A stretch of DNA of 47,113 nt. Origin: Candidatus Sumerlaeota bacterium (lineage in GTDB: Bacteria; Sumerlaeota; Sumerlaeia; SLMS01; JAHLLQ01). Every line of letters starts with the position of its first letter. Position 1 is the stretch's first letter. The position numbers were made by a program, and so were the translations under genes. The stretch is taken from positions 1 through 47,113 of the forward strand of contig JASGMJ010000030.1 of assembly GCA_030156535.1 (NCBI GenBank). Direction: 5' to 3'. The notes beneath the pieces are model-generated. The model was not told the origin of the DNA, ran no database searches, and saw only the letters and a program-made list of their open reading frames with translations. This document shows positions 24,064-33,128 of the stretch, one piece after another.

Positions 24064-25857
24064 ATGCCCGGTAAAGTCTATCTCGTGGGTGCAGGCCCTG
24101 GCGACCCCCGTCTGATCACCGTGCGGGGCAAGGAACTGATCGAGCGCGCCGACGCAATTCTGTTCGACGCGCTGATCAGCACGCAGCTCCTGCATTGGGC
24201 GAAGGACGATTGCCAGAAAATCTACGTGGGCAAGCGGGCGGGGGCGCATTCGTCCTCGCAAAACGAGATCAACGCGGAGCTGGTGCGTTTGGCCCGCGCG
24301 GGCCTGATGGTCGTCCGGCTGAAGGGGGGCGACCCGTTCGTTTTCGGACGCGGCGGCGAGGAGGCGCTGGCGTGCCAGCGCGCGGGCGTGGATTTCGAGT
24401 TTGTTCCCGGCGTGACGTCGGCCTTCGCGGCCCCGGCCACGGCCGGCATTCCGGTGCTCCACCGCGAGGTGGCCGGGTCGGTGCTCGTGCTGCACGGGCG
24501 CCTCCGGGCGCGGGACGAATCGACCTGCTCGACGGGGGACGAAGAGGCCATCCCGGCCGCCCACGAGGGCGAGGCCCACTCCTCCGGGGAGCCGGAGCCC
24601 CCCCCCCGCGGCGGCATCGTCATCAAGAAGCACCGCAAGCGCTCGGCCGAGGACACCGGCGTGCTCCTCAGCGAAGGGCGCGACTCCCTGGCCGTCGAGC
24701 TTTCCGACTCCACGGATTCGGCGGAAGACACACCGCTGTCGATCGACTGGGCGGCGGCGTGCCGGGCAGCGGACACGCTGGTCCTGCTCATGGGCCTGGG
24801 CAAGATGGAGGAAATTCGCGAGGGGCTTCTGAGCGGAGGACGCCCGCCGGACCAGGCGGTTGCCGTGGTGCAGTGGGGCACAATGCCCATGCAACGCACG
24901 GTGGTGAGCACCGTGGAGGATTTTCCGAAAATGGTGCGAGCGGCCGGATTGGGCAGCCCGGCCGTGATTGTGGTGGGCGAGGTGGTGAACCTGCGCCAGC
25001 ACCTGAACGTCTTCGAGAATCGGCCGCTGTTCGGGTGGAGAATCGGATTCGCCGAGGGCGAGGATTCCCATCAGGATTTCGCGGACGCCCTGGTGGAGGC
25101 TGGCGCCCAGCCGCTGCTGATTCCGTGCGCCCTTCCCGGCGCCATCGCGACAACGCCCGAGGAGAAGCAGGCGATCCTGGCCCAGTTCAGGGATGCGACC
25201 CACGTGTTGCTCTCCGACGCCGGACTCGCGGATGCGTTTTTCAAGGGCCTTGCCGCTTCCGGGCTCGTTGCCGAGTCGCTGCTCCAAGGCAAGCGCCTGC
25301 TCGCTGCGACCCAGGAGGGCGTCGATGCCTTCAGCGTCTTTGGCTTCGAGGCCCATCTGGTCAGTGGCAGGCCGAAGGGCGCGGCGTTCGAGGAAGCCTT
25401 TGGGATGCCCGTGGAAGACGGGCACGTCGTCGTGCTGGAAGGCGAGGACGAGTGGGCGGAGAGCGGCGACGCGCTGGAGGAAGCCGGCGCCATCGTTTCC
25501 TGCCTGCCGATCACCGGCGCCCGGCCCCACGAGCCCGGCATCGCCAAGCTGGCGGAACTGCTGGGCGAAGGTGGGCTCGAAGCTGTTTTTGTCCCCAACG
25601 CCGACGTGGTGGCATCGCTTCGCCGCGTCTGGGGTGAGGAGCAGATGCTCCAAATGCTCAAGTCCATCGTTCTGGTTGCCGGTGACGCCGGGGCGCTCAC
25701 GGCGCTCGAATCGGCGGGGGTGGCGGCGAACATCAAGAATGCCGGGGCGGAGCCGGAGAAGCTGGTGCGCAAGCTCATCAACTTCCGCAGCACCTTGGGT
25801 GGCCAACGCACCGTGTTCACCGAAGGGCAATCCGAGCCGGAAGCCACGGAGGATTGA
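24064..25857 (+). CDS. cobA-hemD: Uroporphyrinogen-III C-methyltransferase fused to uroporphyrinogen-III synthase
   Basis: This 597-aa fusion makes uroporphyrinogen III and methylates it to precorrin-2, for siroheme or cobalamin. The methyltransferase half has VYLVGAGPGDPRLIT at 5-19, VRLKGGDPFVFGRGGEE at 84-100, VPGVTSA and WGTMPMQRTVVSTV near 271-284. Where SUMT enzymes have a short turn, residues ~146-227 form an ~80-residue polar, acidic, Ser/Pro-rich insert. The HemD half starts at PLFGWRIGFAEGED near 321 but is diverged: the usual VTR-type motif is missing. GGAG lies 9 nt before the ATG. It overlaps no gene but is followed after 7 nt by a VanZ-like gene. Other tetrapyrrole genes are absent. 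Confidence 0.9.
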   Translation: MPGKVYLVGAGPGDPRLITVRGKELIERADAILFDALISTQLLHWAKDDCQKIYVGKRAGAHSSSQNEINAELVRLARAGLMVVRLKGGDPFVFGRGGEEALACQRAGVDFEFVPGVTSAFAAPATAGIPVLHREVAGSVLVLHGRLRARDESTCSTGDEEAIPAAHEGEAHSSGEPEPPPRGGIVIKKHRKRSAEDTGVLLSEGRDSLAVELSDSTDSAEDTPLSIDWAAACRAADTLVLLMGLGKMEEIREGLLSGGRPPDQAVAVVQWGTMPMQRTVVSTVEDFPKMVRAAGLGSPAVIVVGEVVNLRQHLNVFENRPLFGWRIGFAEGEDSHQDFADALVEAGAQPLLIPCALPGAIATTPEEKQAILAQFRDATHVLLSDAGLADAFFKGLAASGLVAESLLQGKRLLAATQEGVDAFSVFGFEAHLVSGRPKGAAFEEAFGMPVEDGHVVVLEGEDEWAESGDALEEAGAIVSCLPITGARPHEPGIAKLAELLGEGGLEAVFVPNADVVASLRRVWGEEQMLQMLKSIVLVAGDAGALTALESAGVAANIKNAGAEPEKLVRKLINFRSTLGGQRTVFTEGQSEPEATED

Positions 25858-25864
25858 GGCGGAA

Positions 25865-26305
25865 TTGGCTGCTCGAATTGCTGCACTGCTGGCCCTGGCG
25901 GGGATTGCCGGGCTGATCTACTATCTGGGCAGCGGCCGGTTTGGCCGTGCCCAGACCCAGGTCTGGATCGACCGGATGCGTTCTCATCCGGCCCTGTACG
26001 GCTTTCTCGACCGCCATCACGGCAAGTTCCGCGCGTCGGCCCATTATATGGAGTTCGGCGGCCTGTTTCTGGTGCTGTACTGGGTGTGGGATCTGTTCCT
26101 GGGGCCGGGCGGGCTGCCGTGGATGCCGGGACGGGCGGCCGTCTTGTGGGTCGCCTGTGCCGCCGCCGCATGGCTCGATGAGATGCACCAGTTGCAGTCG
26201 GGCACCCGCCAGTTCCGCCGGGTCGATTTTCTTCATAGCTGTTGCGGCATATCCCTTGCCGCGCTCTTCCTCTGTTACCAATCGTTGATTCGACTTGGCT
26301 TATAG
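25865..26305 (+). CDS. VanZ-like family membrane protein
   Basis: This 146-aa protein has three to four membrane segments (LLALAGIAGLIYYLG, GLFLVLYWVWDLFLG, AAVLWVACAAAAWL and a C-terminal one). The VanZ-like signature is AAWLDEMHQLQSGTRQFRRVDFLHSCCG: an acidic DE before HQ, then R..RxxD. No ATG fits. The best start is the TTG at 25865, with AGGCGGAA just upstream, 7 nt after the cobA-hemD stop, so it is probably coupled to that gene. Family function is poorly known. The length is typical of VanZ-like proteins (about 120-160 aa). Confidence 0.72.
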   Translation: MAARIAALLALAGIAGLIYYLGSGRFGRAQTQVWIDRMRSHPALYGFLDRHHGKFRASAHYMEFGGLFLVLYWVWDLFLGPGGLPWMPGRAAVLWVACAAAAWLDEMHQLQSGTRQFRRVDFLHSCCGISLAALFLCYQSLIRLGL

Positions 26306-26496
26306 AATTCCTCCGTCCGCTTCCATAAAGCGCCGGGTCGATTCTGGTGCTCCTTATCCAAGCTCCCCTTGCGGAGTGGCGAGCCTCTCGCTAGCCGATT
26401 CCTAACGGGTTGCGTCTCGAACGAAGGTTCCTCGTGGTCTGAAATGAGGGACGGAGAAAGACGCGTCAAACCCGACTGGAGTAAGGCAGGCAAACC

Positions 26497-27213
26497 ATGC
26501 AGCATCGTGATCCGGCCATTTCGGTGGCCCGGCCCGCTTGGAAGTTCTTCATCCCGCTCGCGCTTCTCGCGGCAGTGGGGGGCTGGTTTTTCTGGCCGGC
26601 GGGAATCGTCTTCGGCATTCTGGCTCTGTACGTTCTCTATTTCTTCCGCGATCCGCGCCGCCAGGTGCCCAACATTCCGGGGGCCTTCGTCTCACCCGCC
26701 GACGGCAAGATCGTCTCGGTGATCGAAGTTCCCTGCGAGCGCTTCCCCGGGGGGCGTGCCCAGCGCATTGCAATCTTCCTGAACATCTTCAACGTCCACA
26801 TCCAGCGCGCGAGCTATGCCGGCAAGGTCGTCGGCATCGACCGCAAGCCCGGCAAATTCATCAACGCGCTGAACGAGAAGTGCAGCGAGGAAAACGAGCA
26901 GGTGACCATCTGGCTCGAGAACGACGAGGGCGTCTTCGGCATCCGCCAGATCGCCGGAGCCATCGCCCGCCGGATCGTCTGTGACGTGAAGGAAGGCGAC
27001 TGGCTGGAGCGCGGCCAGCGCTACGGCCTGATCCAGTTCGGCTCGCGCGTCGAGCTGTTCGTTCCGCTGACGGCCAACGTCAAGGTGCAGCCCGGCCAGA
27101 AGGTGAAGGGCGGCGAGAACTGCCTCGCGCTTCTCCACGAGGAAGAAGCCCGCAAAGGCAAGTTCCCCACCAAGGAAGTACAACTGCCCCGCGATCTGGC
27201 TGAAGTGAGTTGA
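26497..27213 (+). CDS. psd: Phosphatidylserine decarboxylase proenzyme (short type)
   Basis: This 238-aa pyruvoyl-dependent membrane enzyme makes phosphatidylethanolamine. Residues 17-50 hold two membrane segments (WKFFIPLALLAAVGGWFF, GIVFGILALYVLYFF). SPADGKIV at 66-73 and IFLNIFNVHIQR at 93-104 are family motifs. FGS at 181-183 is the self-cleavage site; Ser183 becomes the pyruvoyl group. The size matches the short Psd class of ~210-240 aa. AAGG lies about 10 nt before the ATG. It precedes pssA, which makes its substrate, but 167 bp with a long imperfect inverted repeat lies between them. Confidence 0.95.
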   Translation: MQHRDPAISVARPAWKFFIPLALLAAVGGWFFWPAGIVFGILALYVLYFFRDPRRQVPNIPGAFVSPADGKIVSVIEVPCERFPGGRAQRIAIFLNIFNVHIQRASYAGKVVGIDRKPGKFINALNEKCSEENEQVTIWLENDEGVFGIRQIAGAIARRIVCDVKEGDWLERGQRYGLIQFGSRVELFVPLTANVKVQPGQKVKGGENCLALLHEEEARKGKFPTKEVQLPRDLAEVS

Positions 27214-27221
27214 GTGTAGGG

Positions 27222-27375
27222 GCGTGGTTCGTGGTGCGTGGTTCGTGGTTCGAGAACCGCCATGTTATTTCCTCGTCCCCTCTTTTTCTTTCGCGGACTC
27301 TCCCGGGTTGACGCCTTCCGGCGGGCAGGTCGATCTACGAAGCACGCACCACGAACCACGAACCGCGAACCACGC
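27222..27375. repeat. Long imperfect inverted repeat of GAACCAC heptamers between psd and pssA
   Basis: The left arm (27222-27252) reads as about four copies of the reverse complement of GAACCAC. The right arm (27342-27375) holds four to five copies in forward orientation. The arms match at nearly all of ~30 positions, with about 90 bp between them. In a psd-pssA transcript they could form a large hairpin. The sequence between the arms holds no gene. Confidence 0.7.
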
Positions 27376-27380
27376 TCTTC

Positions 27381-28208
27381 ATGCTCAAACCCGTCTATGT
27401 TCTCCCCAACCTTGTAACTGCCGGGAGCCTGTTCTCCGGGTTGTGCTCGATCATTATGAGCGCGCAGGGGAATTACGCGGCGGCGTGCCTCCTTATTTTG
27501 CTGTCGGCCATTCTCGACGCACTCGACGGACTCGTCGCCCGGCTGACGAATTCCGCCAGCCCCTTTGGCGTTCAGTTCGACTCGCTGACCGATCTGATCG
27601 CCTTCGGTGTCGCCCCCGGCTTCCTGATGTACACCAAGCTGGACGCCATCAACTCGATGGCCGACCTCCCCACCTGGGCGCCCCGCATGGCGATCGGAGT
27701 TTGCGCGCTCTACACGATCTGCGGCGCCATCCGGCTGGCACGCTATAACCTGCAGGCCGACAGCGAGGAGAAGCTGCACTTCACCGGGATGCCGATTCCC
27801 GCCGCAGCGGGCACCGTCGTCTCGACCTTCATGGTGATCGAGCAGTACATCCCCAGCGAGGCAACACGTGCGCTGCACCGTGCGCTGCTCGTGCTGATGG
27901 TCGTGCTCTCCTACCTCATGGTCAGCACCTACCCCTTCCCCAGCCTGAAGGGCTTGAAGCGCCGGCTCGACCGTTCGTTCAACGGCCTCGTGACCGTCGT
28001 CTTTTTTGTCTGCCTCGTCGTTGCCTTCAAGGAGCACCTCGCGCTGATCGCGTTCCTGCTGGCCCACGGTTACATCGTGCTCGCCGTATTGCGTGTCATG
28101 CGCCAGAAGCGCGCGTTGCGCCACTATTCCCCCGGTGCGGAATTCACGTTCGATGACACGGACGGCGATGAGGACGACGAGAATGACAACGAGGAGATTC
28201 GTTCGTGA
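27381..28208 (+). CDS. pssA: CDP-diacylglycerol-serine O-phosphatidyltransferase
   Basis: This 275-aa integral membrane enzyme makes phosphatidylserine from CDP-DAG and serine. The CDP-alcohol phosphotransferase motif D-x2-DG-x2-AR-x8-G-x3-D-x3-D is complete at Asp46, Asp49-Gly50, Ala53-Arg54, Gly63, Asp67 and Asp71. MLKPVYVLPNLVTAGSLFSGL at the N-terminus is typical of the Gram-positive/archaeal-type membrane PssA, not the E. coli enzyme. It has about eight hydrophobic segments and a very acidic C-terminus (DDTDGDEDDENDNEE). Its stop overlaps the rsmB start by 4 nt. No clear ribosome-binding site precedes the ATG, which follows directly after a heptamer array. Confidence 0.95.
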   Translation: MLKPVYVLPNLVTAGSLFSGLCSIIMSAQGNYAAACLLILLSAILDALDGLVARLTNSASPFGVQFDSLTDLIAFGVAPGFLMYTKLDAINSMADLPTWAPRMAIGVCALYTICGAIRLARYNLQADSEEKLHFTGMPIPAAAGTVVSTFMVIEQYIPSEATRALHRALLVLMVVLSYLMVSTYPFPSLKGLKRRLDRSFNGLVTVVFFVCLVVAFKEHLALIAFLLAHGYIVLAVLRVMRQKRALRHYSPGAEFTFDDTDGDEDDENDNEEIRS

Positions 28209-29584
28209 GCGTGCCGCCCGGCCGTCCGGCCTCTCCCGCCCGGCGCGCGGCCTTGGATGCCAGCCTGCGCGCGCGCAATCCGCGCACTCCCGGGCTCGAC
28301 ATTCTCGTTGAGGAATCATGCGTGCGCGCAGGAGCGGCCCACGCCGATGCCGCACTGGCGCGCGAGATTGCCTACGGAGTTGCGCGCCACCGCCTTTGGC
28401 TGGAGCACCTGCTCGCCCAGCGCGTCGAGCGTCCCCTTGCCGAGTTCGCCCCGGGCGTTCACGAGACGCTGCTGGCGGGAATTTTCCAGCACGTCTTTCT
28501 CGACCGCATTCCGGCCCACGCGCTGGTGGACGAATCCGTGCGCCTGGCCGTGGCTCAAAAGGGGGGCGAGCGTCTGCGCGGTCTCGTGAATGCCGTGATG
28601 CGGCGCATCACAGAGCAGGCGCCCGAGGACCTCCGTCCCCATCACGATGCCGCCTGGCGCCTGCGTTGCTCCGTCCCTGATTTGGTGGCGGCGGAAGTTG
28701 TTGCGGCCATTGGCGAAGAGCGCGCGGAAGCCTTTTTTGCCGCCGCGCAGGAGACCGCGCCGCTCTGCCTGCGCCTGCGTGGCGACTTGGACGCCGTGCG
28801 CGCCGAGATACTGGCGGAGTTGCCGCAGGCTTCCGGCGAAGTTCCGTCGTTCGCCGAGGGGCGCCTGACCCCGGAATGCTTCTCCATCCGCCAGCGTGGA
28901 TTTTCGCCGGATCAGTTGACGGCGTTTCGCGAAGGACGCTGCACCGTCGAGGACGAGGGCGCGCAGGCCGCGTGCCTGCTGGCTCTCGGCAACGAACGTC
29001 CGGCGCGCGTGCTCGATCTTTGCGCTGCTCCCGGCGGCAAGACGGCGCATCTCGCCGACATTCTTCCCGGCGCGGCGCTCACGGCCTGCGACGTGTCGGA
29101 GCGCAAGCTTGCCCGATTACGCCAGACGCTCGAACGCCTTGGCCTCGCGGGCCGGACGAACGTTTCTCTCTCCGAACCAATATTGGGGACGGAGCAGAAC
29201 GGGGGCTTCGGCTTTGTGCTGGTCGATGCGCCATGCAGCGGACTCGGGACGTTGCGGCGTCACCCGGAAATCCGCCACCGCCGGAGCGAGGAAGACTTCG
29301 AGAACCTGGCGCGCTGTCAGTATGACCTTCTGCATCGGGCCGCGCGTCTCGTCGATCCCGGCGGCGTGCTGGCCTACACCGTGTGCACAGTGGGGCGCCG
29401 CGAGTGCGAAGCCGTTGTGGACCGCTTTCTCGTGCTGCACCCCGAGTTCGCGTCCGCGCCCGAAACCGGCGCCATGCCCTTCGACGCGGGCGCCGTGGCG
29501 GCGGGCCCGGGATGCTGGCGATTGCTCACGAACGAATGGGGCTGCGACGGGTTCTTCGTCGCACGATTCCGGCGGATTGAGTAG
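28205..29584 (+). CDS. rsmB: 16S rRNA m5C967 methyltransferase RsmB
   Basis: This 459-aa enzyme methylates C967 of 16S rRNA using SAM. The N-terminal ~140 residues are a NusB-like RNA-binding domain. The methyltransferase has the SAM motif DLCAAPGGKT at 271-280, DAPCSGLGTLRRHPE from 341 (Cys344, for product release) and YTVCTV at 391-396 (Cys394, the presumed nucleophile in the usual TCS position). The GTG start overlaps the pssA TGA (GTGA). Residues 327-332 (LGTEQN), in the loop before the DAPCSG strand, come from a 21-bp element also inside anmK. Confidence 0.95.
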   Translation: MSVPPGRPASPARRAALDASLRARNPRTPGLDILVEESCVRAGAAHADAALAREIAYGVARHRLWLEHLLAQRVERPLAEFAPGVHETLLAGIFQHVFLDRIPAHALVDESVRLAVAQKGGERLRGLVNAVMRRITEQAPEDLRPHHDAAWRLRCSVPDLVAAEVVAAIGEERAEAFFAAAQETAPLCLRLRGDLDAVRAEILAELPQASGEVPSFAEGRLTPECFSIRQRGFSPDQLTAFREGRCTVEDEGAQAACLLALGNERPARVLDLCAAPGGKTAHLADILPGAALTACDVSERKLARLRQTLERLGLAGRTNVSLSEPILGTEQNGGFGFVLVDAPCSGLGTLRRHPEIRHRRSEEDFENLARCQYDLLHRAARLVDPGGVLAYTVCTVGRRECEAVVDRFLVLHPEFASAPETGAMPFDAGAVAAGPGCWRLLTNEWGCDGFFVARFRRIE

Positions 29585-29624
29585 GAGAGAGTTCCGCTCG
29601 TGCTCTCAGGTTTTCCAGTGCGCG

Positions 29625-32057
29625 TCACTTCTGGAGTACCACGTCGAGCGCCTGTTCCACGCGGTCGATCAGGTGGAATTTCATGGCCTTGCGCACGGGT
29701 TTGGGAATTTCGTCGAGGTCGCGCTCGTTTTTCTTGGGAAGCACGACTTCCTTGATGCCGGCGCGGTGGGCGGCGAGCACCTTCTCCTTGATGCCTCCAA
29801 CGGGGAGCACAGTGCCGCGCAGCGAAATCTCGCCCGTCATCGCCACATAGTCGCGCACGAGGCGTCCGGTGACGAGCGAGGCGAGGACGACGGCCATGGC
29901 CACGCCCGCGGAGGGGCCATCCTTCGGTGTCGCTCCGGCGGGCACGTGGACGTGGAACTCCTGGTCGGCGAAGACACTGTCGTCCACCTCCACGAGCTGA
30001 CGGTTCGTGCGCAGCCAGGTCAGGGCGGCGTTTGCGGATTCCTTCATCACGTCGCCGAGTTGGCCGGTCAGCTTCAGCGCCGCCTTGCCGGGATAGGCGC
30101 TGGCCTCGACGAAGAGGATCTCGCCGCCGATTGACGTCCATGCCAGGCCGATGGCCACGCCGGGGCGGCCCATGCGTTCGGCCACTTCGTTGTAGGTCTT
30201 TGGCGGCCCGAGAAGTTCCTCGACGGCGTCCGCATCAACGACCACGGGAGCGAACTTCGGCTTTGCGGCTTTTGTGTCCTCGTCGTGGTCGTGGCGGCTG
30301 AGTTCGGTGGCGCGTTTGCGGGCGGCCTTGCGGCAGATGGAGGCGATCTCCTTCTGGAGACCACGCACGCCCGCCTCGGCGGTGTAGTAGGCAATCAGGC
30401 GGCGAAGTCCGGCGGCGCGGAAACGCACGTCGCTCTTCCTCAGTCCCGCGTTGTCGATCTCTTTGGGCACGAGGTACTTCGAGGCGATCTGGAGCTTTTC
30501 CTCGCGCGTATAGCCTGCGAGGCGGATGATCTCCATGCGGTCGCGCAGCGGCCCGGGAATCGTGTCGAGCGTGTTGGCCGTGGTGATGAACATGACGCGC
30601 GACAAGTCGATCGGCATGTCCATGTAGTGGTCGGTGAACGAGTCGTTCTGCTCGGGGTCGAGGACTTCGAGCAGCGCGGAAGCGGGATCGCCGCGGAAGT
30701 CGCTGCCGAGTTTGTCGACCTCGTCGAGCATGACGAGCGGGTTGATCGAGCCGCAATCCTTCAGCGCCTTGACGATGCGTCCGGGCATGGCGCCGATGTA
30801 GGTGCGGCGATGACCGCGGATTTCGGCCTCGTCACGCATTCCGCCAAGGGAGAAGCGGGCAAACTTGCGTCCCGTGGCGCGGGCAACGGACTTGCCGAGG
30901 CTGGTTTTGCCCACTCCCGGCGGCCCCACCAGACACAGGATCGGGCCCTTCAGATTCCCCTTCTTCAGGCGAATGACGGCCAGGTATTCGAGGATGCGTT
31001 CCTTGACCTTTTCGAGCCCGTAGTGGTCCTCGTCGAGAATGCGTGCGGCCTCGTCGAGGTCGATCTTGTCGTCGGTGGCCTCCTCCCACGGGAGGTCGAG
31101 AATCCATTCGAGGTAGGTGCGGATGACGCTGTATTCGGCGGCGGCGGGCTGCAAGTGGGCGAGGCGGCCGAGTTCGCGTTCGGCCACGGTGCGTGCGTGC
31201 GCGGGCATTGCCTTGTCTTTCAGGCGTTCGCGCAGCTCGTCGATTTCGGCCTCGTGGGGGTCGCGTTCGCCGAGTTCGTTGCGCATGGCCTTGATCTGCT
31301 CGCGCAGGAAGAAATCGCGCTGGTGGCGATCAACGTCCTCGCGGACGCGCTCGGAGATCGTGTTGCCGATCTCCATGACGTAGACTTCGCGGCTGAGCAG
31401 GTCGAAGACGCGTTGCAGGCGCTTCTTGGTGTTGCGTTCAGCGAGAATGTCGCGGATGGCGTCGGGCTTGAGGTTCAGGTTGCTGGCAACGAGGTCGGCG
31501 AGCTTGCCGGGCTCCTCGACGTTGTAGGCGGCAACGGCGAGGTCCTCGGGGAGGCTGGTCAGCGCAATGGCCTTCTGCAATTCCTCCAGCGTCATCTTGC
31601 GCAGGGCTTCGACTTCGACGTCCTCGACCTCGATGTCGTCCACGCGGCGGATGGCCGCCACGGGGTAGGGCTTCTCCTCGACGAGTTCCTCGATCATGAT
31701 GCGCGTGACGCCATGGACGAGCAGGCGGACGCTGCCGTCGGGCATCTTGAGCAGGCGCAGGACGACGCACAACGTCCCGACCTTGAAGAGGGGGACACCC
31801 TGGGCCTGGATGGGGGCTGGGGCGTCCTTGCTGCCGGAGCCGGAGGGCAATTCGGATGGGAAGACGCCGATTAGGCGGTCGCCCCGCAGGACGCCATCGA
31901 CCATCTTCTGGGTCGCCTCGTCGGTGACGACAATGGGGGCGATCATGCTGGGATAAAAGACGGGGGTGTCGGAATGCAGTACTGCGACCTTTTCCGGGAA
32001 CGGGATTCCGTCGGTGATTGGCCACTTGATCGGGGTGGTGTCGGGCTGTTTCGTCAC
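29625..32057 (-). CDS. lon: ATP-dependent protease La (Lon)
   Basis: This 810-aa cytoplasmic AAA+ protease degrades misfolded and regulatory proteins. The N-domain starts at FPEKVAVLHSDTPVFYPSMI. Walker A is GPPGVGKT at about 378-385, followed by LVMLDEVDKLGSDFRGDP (Walker B region). The protease dyad is Ser716 (PKDGPSAG) and Lys759 (GGIKEKVLAAHRAG), with the standard 43-residue spacing. I chose the GTG at 32057, which gives normal Lon length. An in-frame ATG at 32258 would add a 67-residue basic, low-complexity tail unlike Lon. Neither start has a strong ribosome-binding site. It is divergent from trpF. Confidence 0.95.
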   Translation of the reverse strand: MTKQPDTTPIKWPITDGIPFPEKVAVLHSDTPVFYPSMIAPIVVTDEATQKMVDGVLRGDRLIGVFPSELPSGSGSKDAPAPIQAQGVPLFKVGTLCVVLRLLKMPDGSVRLLVHGVTRIMIEELVEEKPYPVAAIRRVDDIEVEDVEVEALRKMTLEELQKAIALTSLPEDLAVAAYNVEEPGKLADLVASNLNLKPDAIRDILAERNTKKRLQRVFDLLSREVYVMEIGNTISERVREDVDRHQRDFFLREQIKAMRNELGERDPHEAEIDELRERLKDKAMPAHARTVAERELGRLAHLQPAAAEYSVIRTYLEWILDLPWEEATDDKIDLDEAARILDEDHYGLEKVKERILEYLAVIRLKKGNLKGPILCLVGPPGVGKTSLGKSVARATGRKFARFSLGGMRDEAEIRGHRRTYIGAMPGRIVKALKDCGSINPLVMLDEVDKLGSDFRGDPASALLEVLDPEQNDSFTDHYMDMPIDLSRVMFITTANTLDTIPGPLRDRMEIIRLAGYTREEKLQIASKYLVPKEIDNAGLRKSDVRFRAAGLRRLIAYYTAEAGVRGLQKEIASICRKAARKRATELSRHDHDEDTKAAKPKFAPVVVDADAVEELLGPPKTYNEVAERMGRPGVAIGLAWTSIGGEILFVEASAYPGKAALKLTGQLGDVMKESANAALTWLRTNRQLVEVDDSVFADQEFHVHVPAGATPKDGPSAGVAMAVVLASLVTGRLVRDYVAMTGEISLRGTVLPVGGIKEKVLAAHRAGIKEVVLPKKNERDLDEIPKPVRKAMKFHLIDRVEQALDVVLQK

Positions 32058-32319
32058 GTGTGGGCCGTGCCTTTGGTTGGGCGTGCCGGACTCTTCGGGG
32101 GGTGCCGGCCGGGAACCGGATCGTGGGTTGGAATTTCCGAGGGGCGAGTGTTTCTTCCTGCGCCGCTTCGGGGCGGACGCCACGATCCATTTGCCCGGTT
32201 TGCCAGTCCTGTACCAGCAGGGGGTTTTGCACTTGTCCCCGGTCAGCCGGTCGCGCATGACAGCGAAGTTGCGTATTTGCTTTGTTTCCGATTATCCTTC
32301 TCTGGTTTTACTCACGCTT

Positions 32320-33018
32320 ATGTCACGCCTCCTTCCTCCCGTTTCCACCCCTTATGTCAAAGTCTGTGGCTTGACTCGGGCTCAGGATGCCGCGTTGGCG
32401 ATTCGGCTGGGTGCCGCCTACATCGGGTTGATTTTCACGCGCGAGAGTCCGCGATGCCTGTCGCTGCCGGAAGCGGCGGAGTTGCTCGGCGGTGTGTGGG
32501 ACGAAGCGACGGATCCAAAGTCCGTCCGCCCCATCGGGGTGTTCGTCCAGGAGCCCGCCCACGAGATCCGCAACACGATCGAGTCGCTGGGGCTGGTGGC
32601 GGTGCAGGTGCACGGCGAGTACAGCGCCTCGGACTTCGCGTCGTTCGGCGTGCCGGTGATCCGGGCGGTGCGGATGAAGGGGCCGGAGAGCCACGGCGAG
32701 GTGGTGCGGGCGCTGTCGGACGGGCCGGTGGTGCTCGATTCGTTCGTCGAGGGGAAGTCCGGCGGCACGGGGAAGCTGTTCGATCACGAGCTGGCGATTC
32801 CGCACATTCGGCGCGGACAGGTCTTTGTGGCGGGGGGGCTGAACCCGGAGAACATCGCCGATGCGGCACAGCGTCTCTCCGAGGCGGGCGCGCTGCCGTA
32901 TGCCTTCGATGTCAGCAGCGGACTGGAAGTTTCGCCCGGCATCAAGTCGCCGATCAAGATGACGCGCTTCTTCGCGGCTTTGCGAGGGGCGTTGTCCGAG
33001 CCAGGCGGCGGATTTTGA
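32320..33018 (+). CDS. trpF: Phosphoribosylanthranilate isomerase
   Basis: This 232-aa TIM-barrel enzyme carries out the third step of tryptophan synthesis. The catalytic Cys16 is in VKVCGLTR, followed by AAYIGLIF..ESPR. The general-acid Asp is in VVLDSF, and the phosphate-binding end has FVAGGLNPENI and FDVSSGLEVSPGIKS. Length is slightly above the usual ~205-215. The ATG at 32320 has no clear ribosome-binding site. No other trp genes are nearby, so it is unlinked from its pathway. It converges on the small membrane-protein operon. Confidence 0.94.
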   Translation: MSRLLPPVSTPYVKVCGLTRAQDAALAIRLGAAYIGLIFTRESPRCLSLPEAAELLGGVWDEATDPKSVRPIGVFVQEPAHEIRNTIESLGLVAVQVHGEYSASDFASFGVPVIRAVRMKGPESHGEVVRALSDGPVVLDSFVEGKSGGTGKLFDHELAIPHIRRGQVFVAGGLNPENIADAAQRLSEAGALPYAFDVSSGLEVSPGIKSPIKMTRFFAALRGALSEPGGGF

Positions 33019-33128
33019 GTAATGACTGTTGAGACAACTCGTCGAAGTTAGTCCAGCGAGTTCTTGCTACTCGCCGCGCTTTCACTACGAACCGCCTCGC
33101 GAAAAGCCTTGATGCCCCAAGCCGCTCC

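Noticed and set aside
23983..25830. A 615-codon minus-strand frame opposite cobA-hemD
   Set aside because: The sense strand has strong methyltransferase motifs; the antisense product has none.
32058..32258. 67-residue N-terminal extension of Lon
   Set aside because: Basic low-complexity sequence absent from Lon proteins, no ribosome-binding site at the ATG, and it would leave only ~60 bp for two divergent promoters.
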